Shown: positions 34,287 to 42,843, counted from the first letter of the stretch. The stretch: DNA of 64,000 nucleotides from Azospirillum sp. TSO35-2 (GCF_003116095.1 NZ_LGRA01000021.1:998794-1062793); one strand, 5' to 3'. The notes: a model not told the origin generated them from the sequence alone. Translations and numbers: made by a program.

Positions 34287-35047
34287 GCCGCCGCCTCCAC
34301 ATCCGCCAGGGGTTTGGCCGTGGTCAGCCGGTCAAAGGTCTCCGCGACGGTGGCGCAGCCGGCCTGCTCGTTGACGGCGGCGACCGGGCCGCTGGCGCGC
34401 ACCCGGCCGCGGTGCAGCAGGACGACATGGTCGGTGGCCGGGTCGATCTCGTCGATCAGGTGGGTCGCCCACAGCACGGCGATGCCGTCGTCGGCGCACA
34501 GCGCGTGGACGTGGCGGATCAGGGTGCGCCGGGCGGGGATGTCCAGCCCGACCGTCGGTTCGTCCAGCAGCAGCAAGGCCGGGCGGTGCAGCAGGGCGCG
34601 GGCGATCTCCACCCGGCGGCGGTGGCCGCCGTTCAGCGCCCGCACCTTCTCCGCCCGCCGTTCGAACAGCGACAGGCGGGTCAGCTCGGTCTCGATCCGC
34701 CGATCGGCCTCGCGCCGGCCGATGCCGTGCAGCGCCGCGAAGTAGCGCAGGTTCTGCGCCACCGTCAGGTCGAGGTCGAGGGTGGGCTGCTGGAACACCA
34801 CGCCCATGCGGGCCAGCGCCTTGCCGGGTTCGTCGGCGATGTCGTGGCCATGGATGCGGACATGGCCGGCGGTCGGCCGCAGCAGCCCGGTGGCGAGCGC
34901 GAACAGCGTGCTCTTGCCGGCGCCGTTCGGGCCGAGCAGGCAGGTGAAGGCGCCGGGCATCACGCCGAAGCCGACATCCTCCAGCGCGAAGCGGTCGCCG
35001 CCATAGCTGTGGCGCAGCCCCTCGACCTCCAGTGCCGGCACCGTCAT
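34283..35047 (-). CDS. ABC transporter ATP-binding protein, PQQ-associated
   Basis: A 254-residue ATPase with Walker A GPNGAGKS at residues 39-46, Q-loop VVFQQPTLDLDLTV, signature region LNGGHRRRVEIARALL near 135 (Asn instead of Ser in the LSGG motif), Walker B LLLLDEPTVGLD and H-loop WATHLIDEI. The LNGG variant keeps both glycines, so activity is plausible. It pairs with the ABC-2 permease it overlaps and belongs to the PQQ-dependent alcohol dehydrogenase-associated exporter group. A short gap separates it from the beta-propeller gene. Confidence 0.88.
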   Translation of the reverse strand: MTVPALEVEGLRHSYGGDRFALEDVGFGVMPGAFTCLLGPNGAGKSTLFALATGLLRPTAGHVRIHGHDIADEPGKALARMGVVFQQPTLDLDLTVAQNLRYFAALHGIGRREADRRIETELTRLSLFERRAEKVRALNGGHRRRVEIARALLHRPALLLLDEPTVGLDIPARRTLIRHVHALCADDGIAVLWATHLIDEIDPATDHVVLLHRGRVRASGPVAAVNEQAGCATVAETFDRLTTAKPLADVEAAA

Positions 35048-35082
35048 GGTTCAGCCCTTCCTCTTCCAGCCGCTGGCGGCTT

Positions 35083-36078
35083 TCAACCCTTGACGGCGAC
35101 GCCCCAGGGGTAGCGGCCGACCTTGACCGACTTGGTGACCTTCAGGCTGTCGACATCGATCACCGACACGTCGCCGCTGACCCCGTTGGTGGTGTACAGC
35201 GTCTTCTGGTCCGGCGTCAGCGCCATCTGCCAGACGCGGCGACCGACCAGCAGGTAGTCCTTCACTTCGAAGCTCTTGGCGTCGACCACGGCGACGTGGT
35301 TCGCCGGCCCCAGCGCCACGAAGGCGTAGCGGCCGTCGTCGGTCAGCTTGACGCCGACCGGCTGGATGCGGTCCTTGGCGATGCCCTTGATGTGGAAGTC
35401 GACCACTTTCTGGACCTTGCGCGTCGCGCTGTCGATGACGCTGACGGTGCCGCCGATCTCCGACGACACCCACAGCTGCGAGCCGTCCTTGGTGAACTGG
35501 GCGTAGCGCGGGCGCGGGCCGACCAGGGTGTTGTCGACCACCGCGCGCTTTTCCATGTCGATCCAGTGGACCATGCTGGTGGTTTCCGAGGTGTTGACCC
35601 CCCAGCGGCCATCCGGGCTGACGTCCATCCCCTCCGGCTCCACACCGACGTCGACCTGGAAGGCGACCTTGCGCGACGGCACGTCGACCACGGTGACGAT
35701 GTTGCTGTCCTCGTTGGCGATGAACAGGCTCTTGCCGTCGGGCGACAGGGCGAACTGTTCCGGATCCTCGCCGGAGGGCAGGTTGTGGACCAGCTTTTTC
35801 GTCGCCAGATCCAGCACCTGCACCGCGTGGTCGTCGCTGGCGCAGATGAACAGCTGTGTCCCGTCCTTGGACAGGGTGATGCCGCGCGGCCGCTTGCCGA
35901 CCTTGATGGTGTCGGTCACCGCCATCGTCTTGCCGTCGATCACCGACAGCGTGTTGTCCTTCTCGTTGGACACGTAGATCGTCTGGGCGACGGCGCCGGA
36001 GGCGACGCAGAGCCCCATCAGGGCCGGCAGCAGGGTGGCGGCGAGGCGAATGGCAGGGGCGACATTGGCGACGTTCAT
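35083..36078 (-). CDS. PQQ-catabolism-associated YVTN beta-propeller protein
   Basis: A 331-residue protein with an N-terminal signal peptide (cleavage after about residue 31, ending SGAVAQ). Repeated YVTN/NHL-like blades follow, such as IYVSNEKDNTLSVID, LFICASDDHAVQVLD, LFIANEDSNIVTVVD and VWVSSEIGGTVSVID-type strands, giving about seven blades. It is periplasmic and lacks the PQQ dehydrogenase catalytic residues, so it is probably a binding or scaffold protein for the ABC system. The start overlaps the preceding binding-protein gene as ATGA. Confidence 0.85.
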   Translation of the reverse strand: MNVANVAPAIRLAATLLPALMGLCVASGAVAQTIYVSNEKDNTLSVIDGKTMAVTDTIKVGKRPRGITLSKDGTQLFICASDDHAVQVLDLATKKLVHNLPSGEDPEQFALSPDGKSLFIANEDSNIVTVVDVPSRKVAFQVDVGVEPEGMDVSPDGRWGVNTSETTSMVHWIDMEKRAVVDNTLVGPRPRYAQFTKDGSQLWVSSEIGGTVSVIDSATRKVQKVVDFHIKGIAKDRIQPVGVKLTDDGRYAFVALGPANHVAVVDAKSFEVKDYLLVGRRVWQMALTPDQKTLYTTNGVSGDVSVIDVDSLKVTKSVKVGRYPWGVAVKG

Positions 36079-37286
36079 GGCTTCTTTTGTCCTCGGTTCT
36101 TGCAGAGCGTTTCCGGTTGGTCGTAGCCCAGCGTGTCCAGTTCGGTCCTGGGGTGGAGGAAGCCTTCCTGCGGCGACACCGACACCAGGGAGCGGTCGGC
36201 GGCCAGCAGAACCGGCTGGCGCAACTGCCCATCCCACGACCGCAGGCTGAGCGGCGCGCCGCGGAAGGCGGACATGGAGAAGTCGGGCGACTGGATGAAG
36301 GCGATCAGCGCATCGGGATCGGCGCTGCGGCTGCGCGCCGCCGCCTCGCCCACCACGCGGATCGCGGTCCAGTCATTGTGGTCGCGCGCCGTCATCGGCC
36401 GCTTGGCCGCCGCCTTGAAACGCGACTGGAGCTGCGCGGCGCCCCATTGCTCGTGCGTGCGGTGCCAGACGGTGGGGACCAGCCCCTGGGTGCCGGCGAC
36501 CGGCCGCGGGTCGGCGGTGCGGTAGGACAGATAATCGCCGAACTCCCCGACCTCGTCGGCGACGATCAGCACGTCGTAGCTCTTGGCCTGGGTGAAGACC
36601 GGGATCTCGGCCTCCGCCGTGCGGTTGACGTCGCTTTCGGCGGTCCAGGTCTTTTCCGCGACGATCTGGCCGCCGAAGCGCTTGGCGGCGCGGCGGACGG
36701 CATCGGCGAACAGCGCGTCCTCCGGCCGGCGGCCAGTGACCAGGAACCAGCGCGGCCAGCGCTTCTTCACCAGATATTGCGCCAGCGCGTCGGCCAGCAT
36801 CGCCCGGCTCGGCGCGACGTGCAGCAGGTTGGCCGCGCAGGCCGCGCCGCGCAGCGAATCGTCCGGCGCGTTGGCGTTCAGCAGCAGCCGTCCGGCGGCT
36901 TCCGGCAGCTTGGTCAGCGCCGCCACCGTCGCCCCCGGCGCGTCGACGACGATGAAACGGTCGCCGCGCGCCGCCAGTTCGCGCAGGGCCGCCGCGGCGT
37001 CGCCGTCCGGCGCCACCTCCACCGGGTCGAGCACGAAGGACTGGTTGAGGAACTTGCCGGTGGTGTTGCTGTCGGCGACCGCCAGCACCGCTCCGGCCAG
37101 CCCGTCATCCGCCGCCGGCTCGTCCGGGCTGGACACCGACGGCGGCGGCTCCGGCGTCTGCGACAGGAAGCCGATGCGGATTTCCTCCGCCCCGGCGGGG
37201 GCGGCCAGCAGGGCGACGCCGAGCGCGAGGCCAAGCGGAAGGCATGACGCGGCGCGGAGCGGGGAGGGCAGGCGGGTCTTGGTCAT
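36075..37286 (-). CDS. Periplasmic substrate-binding protein of the PQQ-associated ABC system
   Basis: A 403-residue protein with a signal peptide (about residues 1-33) followed by EEIRIGFLSQT, the first strand of a two-lobed type I periplasmic binding fold like the branched-chain amino acid receptors. Later strands include VVDAPGATVAALTKL and YDVLIVADEVGEF. This divergent receptor group accompanies PQQ alcohol dehydrogenase systems; its ligand is unknown. It is the first gene of the minus-strand operon and divergent from the MxaJ-like gene across a 191-base control region. Pairing a type I receptor with an ABC-2 exporter is unusual and characteristic of this system. Confidence 0.8.
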   Translation of the reverse strand: MTKTRLPSPLRAASCLPLGLALGVALLAAPAGAEEIRIGFLSQTPEPPPSVSSPDEPAADDGLAGAVLAVADSNTTGKFLNQSFVLDPVEVAPDGDAAAALRELAARGDRFIVVDAPGATVAALTKLPEAAGRLLLNANAPDDSLRGAACAANLLHVAPSRAMLADALAQYLVKKRWPRWFLVTGRRPEDALFADAVRRAAKRFGGQIVAEKTWTAESDVNRTAEAEIPVFTQAKSYDVLIVADEVGEFGDYLSYRTADPRPVAGTQGLVPTVWHRTHEQWGAAQLQSRFKAAAKRPMTARDHNDWTAIRVVGEAAARSRSADPDALIAFIQSPDFSMSAFRGAPLSLRSWDGQLRQPVLLAADRSLVSVSPQEGFLHPRTELDTLGYDQPETLCKNRGQKKP

Positions 37287-37390
37287 CGTATTCGTCGGAA
37301 CACCAACAGTTGGGATACCACCCTATCGGTCGCGCCGCCGGCCCGAAATGCGACTATGGGAGGATGGGGCGGTGCCGGCCGGATCGGCGC

Positions 37391-37421
37391 GTCCTGTACG
37401 AAAGTCCAATTATCCGTAGGG
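37391..37421 (+). promoter_or_regulatory. Copy 1 of a conserved control motif (AGTCCAATTAT core)
   Basis: GTCCT, seven bases, AGTCCAATTAT, CCG, then GGG. The 11-base core is identical to that at 42312-42339, and the flanking GTCCT and GGG are kept. It lies about 57 bases before the MxaJ-like start in the divergent promoter region of the alcohol-oxidation island. It is a likely activator site; the orphan LuxR-type regulator at 43039 is a candidate binder. Confidence 0.6.
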
Positions 37422-37477
37422 CTGAGCAAGTTTACCCTGGGCAGCCTTCCGTTCCGGCAACCGCAGCGCAGACCCCG

Positions 37478-38344
37478 ATGCCCGATCTGACCCGCCGCCG
37501 CCTTCTCGCCGGCCTTGCCGCCGCCACCGCCATTCCGCTGGCGACGGGCGCCCGTCCGGCGTCGGCCCGCCCGCTGGATGAGGTGATGGAGCGTGGTCGG
37601 CTGCGCGTCGCGGTCTACCGTGATTTCCGCCCGTTCTCGTTCCGCCAGGACGGCGCCCTGGTCGGCATCGACGTCGATCTTGCCGGCGCGATTGCCGAAA
37701 AGCTGGGTGTCAAGCTCGATTGCTACGAGCAGCTCGCCGGCGAGACGGTGTCGGACGACCTGCGGGTCGCGGTGTGGCGCGGCAGCCTGTTCGGCGGCGA
37801 GCTGGCCGACATCATGATGCATGTGCCCTATGACAAGCGCTTCGGCATGATGAACCCGGAAGCGGTGCTGTTCGCCCCCTATCACCACGAGGTGTTCGCC
37901 CTGGCGCGCGACCCGTCGCGGGTGCGCTCCGCCATCCTGGCGACGCTGCCCGACGAGCCGATCGCGGTGGAGATCGACAGCGTGCCCGACTTCTTCCTGC
38001 TGGGCATGCAGGGCGGCCGGCTGCGCAGCCGCATCATCCACTGCCCGACGCCCGAAGCGGCCATCGACAAGCTGACCGCGGGGGAGGCGGCGGCGGTGCT
38101 GGCCCCGCTCAGCCAGATCCAGGCGGCGCTGGGGCCGCGCGTGGCGGAGTTCCCGATCACCACGCTGGCGCTGCCGGGCATGATGACGTCGGACTGGAAC
38201 ATCGGCATGGCGACCAAGGAAAACGCGCGCGACCTCACCTACGCCGTCGGCGACGCGGTGGCGGCGCTGACCGAGGACGGGACGATGGCGGCGATCTTTG
38301 CCCGCTACGGCGCCACCCACACCCCGCCGCCGCTGGTGGAGTGA
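37478..38344 (+). CDS. Quinoprotein dehydrogenase-associated periplasmic binding protein (MxaJ/XoxJ-like)
   Basis: A 288-residue protein with a twin-arginine-type leader (TRRRLLAG, cleavage near residue 31). A family-3 type solute-binding fold follows: LRVAVYRDFRPFSFRQDG near 44, IDVDLAGAIAEKLGV near 67. The late helix NARDLTYAVGDAVAAL is typical of the MxaJ/XoxJ family. Such proteins are thought to help mature or activate quinoprotein dehydrogenases, and XoxJ has been linked to XoxF. It starts the plus-strand dehydrogenase gene series and sits directly after the conserved control motif. Export through Tat would fit a pre-folded partner. Confidence 0.82.
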   Translation: MPDLTRRRLLAGLAAATAIPLATGARPASARPLDEVMERGRLRVAVYRDFRPFSFRQDGALVGIDVDLAGAIAEKLGVKLDCYEQLAGETVSDDLRVAVWRGSLFGGELADIMMHVPYDKRFGMMNPEAVLFAPYHHEVFALARDPSRVRSAILATLPDEPIAVEIDSVPDFFLLGMQGGRLRSRIIHCPTPEAAIDKLTAGEAAAVLAPLSQIQAALGPRVAEFPITTLALPGMMTSDWNIGMATKENARDLTYAVGDAVAALTEDGTMAAIFARYGATHTPPPLVE

Positions 38345-38399
38345 CGAGGACCGTCGGAAAAAAGAAATGCCGGAAAAAATCAAGGTCGGGGGGAGTTCG

Positions 38400-39269
38400 A
38401 TGTCCAATTCCGTCATCCGGTTCCGGTCTGCCTTATGCCGGGGAGGCGTTCTGCTGCTCGCCACCGCAGCCCCCGCCGTCGCGGGCGACGGCCCGGCCGA
38501 TCCGCTGGGGTCGGTGATGTGGGAGGCGCTGCGCGACCAGTATTTCGCCGGGGCGCCGGTGGTCTTCGACGGCCGGGTCAAGGTGATGGCGCCGACCTCG
38601 GCGGAGGACACCCGCGCGGTGCCGCTGTCGGTCGACGCGACCGCGCTCGACCGGGTGGTGGAACTGGTGGCGATCGCCGACCTCAACCCGTTTCCGCTGG
38701 TGCTGCGCTACCACCCCGGCACCGCGTCGCCCTACATCGCCACCCGCATCAAGATCCAGCAGGCCACCGCCGTGCGCGGCGCCGCCCGCACCGCCGACGG
38801 GGTCTGGCACGTCTCCGGTGTGCTGGTCGACGCGGCGGGGGGCGGCTGCAGCGCCCCGCCGGCCTCCTACGCGCAAAAGGACTGGGCCGACCATGTCGGC
38901 GAGGTGCAGGCCCGGCTGTGGCCGGCCGGGGACGAGGGCACCGCCCGGCTGCGGCTGCGCATCCGCCACCCCAACGACACCGGTCTGGTCGACGGCATCC
39001 CCGCCTATTTCATCGAGACGCTGAGCGTCAGCGCCCAGACCGCCGGCGGCTCCCCGGAGCTGGCGCGGATCGACAGCCTGGAGCCGGTGTCGGAGAACCC
39101 GGTCTTTTCGCTGGACGTCCGCCCGCCGCCGGACGCCACCGCGCTGATTCTGCGCGGCCGCGACAACCAGGGCGGCGAGATCCGCGCGACCATCCCGATG
39201 CCGCCGCCCGACGCCCGCCCGGCGATGTCGCTGAAAGCGATGGACCCGCTGCGGAGTGTCGGCCAATGA
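38400..39269 (+). CDS. Quinoprotein dehydrogenase-associated SoxYZ-like carrier
   Basis: A 289-residue secreted protein (signal peptide about 1-29, ending PAVAGD) that fuses a SoxY-like and a SoxZ-like domain. The SoxY carrier cysteine motif appears internally as AAGGGCSAP with Cys150, followed by the SoxZ-like half (VQARLWPAGDEG onward). In sulfur oxidation the SoxY cysteine carries covalent sulfur; in PQQ loci the role is unknown. GGGGGGAG precedes the ATG. The stop overlaps the metallohydrolase gene as ATGA, in keeping with the quinoprotein relay gene pair. Confidence 0.82.
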   Translation: MSNSVIRFRSALCRGGVLLLATAAPAVAGDGPADPLGSVMWEALRDQYFAGAPVVFDGRVKVMAPTSAEDTRAVPLSVDATALDRVVELVAIADLNPFPLVLRYHPGTASPYIATRIKIQQATAVRGAARTADGVWHVSGVLVDAAGGGCSAPPASYAQKDWADHVGEVQARLWPAGDEGTARLRLRIRHPNDTGLVDGIPAYFIETLSVSAQTAGGSPELARIDSLEPVSENPVFSLDVRPPPDATALILRGRDNQGGEIRATIPMPPPDARPAMSLKAMDPLRSVGQ

Positions 39270-40219
39270 GAGCGTCGCTGCTGCGCCGGCTGGCGCTGGG
39301 CACCGCCCTGACCGTCGGCCTTCTGTCCGGCGCCGCGCTCGCCGCCGGACCGCTGACCTACGGCCTGAAGCCGACCCGGATCGCCCCAGACACCTATGTG
39401 TTCGAAGGCTCGACCAAGCATTTCACCCGGTCCAACGGCGGCAACATCCTGAACGCCGGCTTCATCGTCACCACGGACGGGGTGATCGTCATCCAGACCG
39501 GCCCGTCGCGCCGCTATGGCGAGGAGATGCGCGCCGCCATCCGCCGCGTCACCGATAAGCCGATCCGCAAGGTCTTCATCAGCAACCTGCACCCCGACTA
39601 CTGGCTGGGCTCCCAGGCCTTCACCGACGTGGCGATCGCGGCGCTGCCCGGCACCATCGCCGGCATCGAGGAGGAGGGGCGCGGCATCGCCGACAACATG
39701 TACCGGCTGGTCGGCGACTGGATGCGCGGGACCGAGGTGGTGGTGCCGACCGAGCCGGTCCTGGGCTCCACCGTGAAATTCGGCGACCACACGCTGCGCC
39801 TGATCCCGCTGCATGGTCACACCGCCGCCGACCTGATGCTGCTGGACGAGACGACGGGCGTGCTGTTCACCGGCGGCGTCGTCTTCTGCGACCGCACGCC
39901 GACCACACCGCACGCCACCGTCGCCGACTGGCTGGCGGAGCTGGATGCGGTGGAGGCGCTCGACATTCGGCTGCTGGTGCCCAATCACGGCCACATCCGC
40001 CCCGACAAGGCCTGCGTCGCCCAAACGCGCGACTGGCTGACCTGGCTGGACGGCACGCTGCGCCGCGCGGTGGAGAACGGCCTCGACATGGCCGACGCGC
40101 TGGAGCTGCCGATTCCCGAACGCTTCGCCGTGCTGGACGTGCTGCGCGAGGAATACCGCCGGTCCGTCGCCCATCTCTGGCCGAAAATCGAACAGGACAG
40201 CCTGCCCCGAGTCAATTGA
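39266..40219 (+). CDS. Quinoprotein relay metallohydrolase (metallo-beta-lactamase fold, SoxH-like)
   Basis: A 317-residue protein with a signal peptide (about 1-26) and a metallo-beta-lactamase fold. The metal-site region reads SNLHPDYWLGSQ near residues 110-121, so the usual HxHxDH is reduced to NxHxDY. Other ligand positions remain: LHGHTAADLM near 190, FCDRTP near 210 and PNHGHI near 240. The partial site suggests one bound metal or an altered chemistry. It forms a coupled pair with the SoxYZ-like carrier and precedes the alcohol dehydrogenase, so the trio probably acts together in the periplasm. Confidence 0.8.
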   Translation: MRASLLRRLALGTALTVGLLSGAALAAGPLTYGLKPTRIAPDTYVFEGSTKHFTRSNGGNILNAGFIVTTDGVIVIQTGPSRRYGEEMRAAIRRVTDKPIRKVFISNLHPDYWLGSQAFTDVAIAALPGTIAGIEEEGRGIADNMYRLVGDWMRGTEVVVPTEPVLGSTVKFGDHTLRLIPLHGHTAADLMLLDETTGVLFTGGVVFCDRTPTTPHATVADWLAELDAVEALDIRLLVPNHGHIRPDKACVAQTRDWLTWLDGTLRRAVENGLDMADALELPIPERFAVLDVLREEYRRSVAHLWPKIEQDSLPRVN

Positions 40220-40445
40220 CGTCGGTCCGAATTCGGGCTGACGCAAACGACTGCTACTATCCGACAATTTACCCCACCAACCGTCCGCCTACACTGCCGA
40301 TATCTGAAGCGATGCGGCCCTCGCGGCCGCCAAAATCACAGCCGCCCCGATCCTGCCCGCCGCCGGACCCGCACATGTCCCGCGGCCACGGCCGGGTCCT
40401 GCCCGGGCGGTGCCGTCATCATCTGTCTTGGGAGGCAACCGCATC
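40220..40445 (+). promoter_or_regulatory. Leader and control region of the quinoprotein alcohol dehydrogenase gene
   Basis: A 226-base gap without a gene. It begins with two palindromes: GTCAATTGAC (40211-40220, over the preceding stop) and CCGAATTCGG (40227-40236). An A/T-rich patch follows at 40255-40275 (ACTATCCGACAATTTACC). The exact AGTCCAATTAT core found elsewhere in this island is absent, although GTCCGAATTCGG resembles it loosely. The ribosome site before the dehydrogenase is TTGGGAGG. Confidence 0.4.
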
Positions 40446-42203
40446 ATGAAGCGTCTGGTTTCTACGCTCGCTCTCACCGCCTCGCTGGCCGCCTTCAGCG
40501 CCACCGGCGCCCTGGCCGCCGATGGGCCGACCAGCGACGACCTGCTGAAGAGCGCCACCAACACCGAAGCGGTGCTGACCTACGGCATGGGCCCGCAGGC
40601 CCAGCGCTTCAGCCCCCTGACCGACCTCAACGCCGACAGCGTGAAGAAGCTGGTGCCGGTCTGGTCCTTCTCCTTCGGCGGCGAGAAGCAGCGCGGGCAG
40701 GAAGCCCAGCCGATCGTCTATGACGGCACCATCTACGTCACCGGTTCCTACTCGCGCCTCTACGCGGTCGACGCCCGCACCGGCCACAAGAAGTGGGAGT
40801 ACAACCACCGCCTGCCCGACGGCATCATGCCCTGCTGCGACGTCGTCAACCGGGGCGCGGCGATCTACAAGGACAAGATCTACTTCTCCACGCTGGACGC
40901 GCGTCTGGTCGCGCTGAACCGCGAAACCGGCAAGGTGGTCTGGAACAAGAAGCTGGCGGAATACAAGGAAGGCTATTCCAACACCGCGGCCCCGCTGATC
41001 GTCGACGGCAAGATCATCACCGGCAATTCGGGTGGCGAGTTCGGCGTTATCGGCATGGTCGAAGCCCGCGACGCCGAAACCGGCGAGCTGGTCTGGCAGC
41101 GCCCGACCATCGAAGGCAACATGGGCACGCTGAACGGCAAGGATTCGACCGTCACCGGCAAGACCAACGCCAGCTGGCCGGGCGACATGTACAAGACCGG
41201 TGGCGGCGCCACCTGGCTGGGCGGCACCTACGATCCGGAAACCAAGACGCTGTTCTTCGGCACCGGCAACCCGGCGCCGTGGAATTCGCACCTGCGCCCG
41301 GGCGACAACCTCTACACCTCCTCCACGCTCGCCATCAATCCGGACAACGGCGAGATCAAGTGGCACTACCAGACCACGCCGCACGACGGCTGGGATTTCG
41401 ACGGCGTCAACGAGTTTGTCTCCTTCGACCTGAAGAAGGACGGCAAGGTGATCAAGGCCGGCGGCAAGGCCGACCGCAACGGCTTCTTCTACGTCATCGA
41501 CCGCAACAACGGTAAGCTGATCAACGCCTCGCCCTTCGTCACCAAGATCACCTGGGCCAAGGGCATCGACATCGAGACCGGTCGTCCGATCTACAACGAC
41601 GACAACCGCCCCGGCGCCCCGGCCACGGGCGAGGCGCACGACGCCAAGGGCAAGTCGGTCTTCTCCGCCCCGGCCTTCCTGGGTGCGAAGAACTGGATGC
41701 CGATGGCCTACAACCCGCAGACCGAGCTGTTCTACGTCCCGGCCAACGAGTGGGGCATGGACATCTGGAACGAGCCGATCACCTACAAGAAGGGTGCGGC
41801 CTATCTCGGCGCCGGCTTCACCATCAAGCCGCTGTACGACGACTACATCGGCGCGCTGCGCGCGGTCGATCCGAAGACCGGCAAGATCGTCTGGGAATAC
41901 AAGAACCCGGCCCCGCTGTGGGGCGGCGTCCTGACCACCGCCGGCAATCTGGTCTTCACCGGCACGCCGGAAGGCTACCTGAAGGCGTTCGACGCCAAGA
42001 GCGGCCAGGAAGTCTGGAAGTTCCAGACCGGTTCGGGCGTGGTCGGCAGCCCGGTCACCTGGAAGATGGACGGCGAGCAGTATGTCGCGGTCGTCTCCGG
42101 CTGGGGCGGCGCGGTGCCGCTGTGGGGCGGCGACGTCGCCAAGCTGGTGAAGGACATCAACCAGGGCGGCTCGCTCTGGGTCTTCAAGCTGCCCAAGGCC
42201 TGA
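40446..42203 (+). CDS. Lanthanide-type PQQ-dependent alcohol dehydrogenase (ExaF/PedH-like)
   Basis: A 585-residue periplasmic quinoprotein with a signal peptide (about 1-25). The eight-bladed propeller carries the vicinal disulfide Cys130-Cys131 (PCCDVVNRG), metal ligands Glu198 (SGGEFG) and Asn275 (GTGNPAPWN), and catalytic Asp317 in HDGWDFDG. The extra Asp319 two residues later is the signature of rare-earth-dependent enzymes such as XoxF, ExaF and PedH; calcium enzymes have a small residue there. It oxidises alcohols and passes electrons to the cytochrome c encoded next. Whether methanol or longer alcohols are preferred cannot be read with certainty. Helper genes lie on both sides and pqqABCDE follows. 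Confidence 0.92.
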   Translation: MKRLVSTLALTASLAAFSATGALAADGPTSDDLLKSATNTEAVLTYGMGPQAQRFSPLTDLNADSVKKLVPVWSFSFGGEKQRGQEAQPIVYDGTIYVTGSYSRLYAVDARTGHKKWEYNHRLPDGIMPCCDVVNRGAAIYKDKIYFSTLDARLVALNRETGKVVWNKKLAEYKEGYSNTAAPLIVDGKIITGNSGGEFGVIGMVEARDAETGELVWQRPTIEGNMGTLNGKDSTVTGKTNASWPGDMYKTGGGATWLGGTYDPETKTLFFGTGNPAPWNSHLRPGDNLYTSSTLAINPDNGEIKWHYQTTPHDGWDFDGVNEFVSFDLKKDGKVIKAGGKADRNGFFYVIDRNNGKLINASPFVTKITWAKGIDIETGRPIYNDDNRPGAPATGEAHDAKGKSVFSAPAFLGAKNWMPMAYNPQTELFYVPANEWGMDIWNEPITYKKGAAYLGAGFTIKPLYDDYIGALRAVDPKTGKIVWEYKNPAPLWGGVLTTAGNLVFTGTPEGYLKAFDAKSGQEVWKFQTGSGVVGSPVTWKMDGEQYVAVVSGWGGAVPLWGGDVAKLVKDINQGGSLWVFKLPKA

Positions 42204-42231
42204 ACGCACACACCGGGCATGAGGGACGGGT

Positions 42232-42251
42232 GGGCCGGAGCAATCCGGCCC
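42232..42251 (+). terminator. Hairpin between the alcohol dehydrogenase and cytochrome genes
   Basis: GGGCCGGA (42232-42239) and TCCGGCCC (42244-42251) with loop GCAA form a perfect eight-base stem 28 bases after the dehydrogenase stop. No T tract follows, so it may be a 3' stabiliser or partial terminator that separates dehydrogenase and cytochrome expression levels. Confidence 0.5.
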
Positions 42252-42311
42252 GCCCATTCCCGCATCCACAGTCCGGACTATGCTGTGCTGTGCGAAAGCT
42301 TTCTGTCGACT

Positions 42312-42339
42312 GTCCTACCATAGTCCAATTATTCGCGGG
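42312..42339 (+). promoter_or_regulatory. Copy 2 of the conserved control motif (AGTCCAATTAT core)
   Basis: GTCCT, five bases, AGTCCAATTAT, TCG, then GGG. The core is identical to the copy at 37391-37421, on the same strand, here about 76 bases before the cytochrome c start. It marks a second promoter within the alcohol-oxidation island. Confidence 0.6.
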
Positions 42340-42414
42340 TCCCACTGCTGATAACGTCTGCTCATGCGAAACAAACGCCGACCGGCGGTTAGAAACAGAG
42401 GGAACGTCTTACTC

Positions 42415-42843
42415 ATGAATGCACGCATTCTTCGGCTTGCAGCCGCTGTTGGTCTGATCGGTGCCGTTGCGCTGCCCGGTCTGGTTTTCGCCCATGGTGA
42501 CGTCGTCCCGCAGCCGGTCGACACGGCGGGGCTGGACAAGCTGGGCGACACGTGGCGCGACAGCAACCCCTACCGCGGCAACCCGCGCGCCATCGAGATC
42601 GGCGCCTCGGCTTTCAACCAGAACTGCGCCCGCTGCCATGGGCTGGGCGCGGTGTCGGGCGGGATCGCCCCCGACCTGCGTTACCTGGAGAAGGGCGACG
42701 CCGGCGACGAGTGGTTCAAGGAGCGCGTCGTCAACGGGTCGGTCCGCAACGGCGTGACCTACATGCCGCGATTCGGCGAGGCGCTGGGCCAGGAAGCGTT
42801 GTGGTCGATCCGCTCCTGGCTGGAGACGGTGCACGAGGAGTGA
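42415..42843 (+). CDS. pedF: Cytochrome c, PedF/c-550 type, partner of the alcohol dehydrogenase
   Basis: A 142-residue periplasmic cytochrome with a signal peptide (about 1-26). The single heme site is CARCH at residues 71-75, and the likely axial methionine is in VTYMPRFGEAL. The sequence around NPYRGNPRAIEIGASAFNQNC is typical of cytochrome c-550 proteins encoded with ExaA/PedE/PedH dehydrogenases, which take electrons from reduced PQQ. It has its own upstream control motif. The frame extends 17 codons further upstream; I chose MNARILRL as the start of the signal peptide. Confidence 0.86.
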   Translation: MNARILRLAAAVGLIGAVALPGLVFAHGDVVPQPVDTAGLDKLGDTWRDSNPYRGNPRAIEIGASAFNQNCARCHGLGAVSGGIAPDLRYLEKGDAGDEWFKERVVNGSVRNGVTYMPRFGEALGQEALWSIRSWLETVHEE

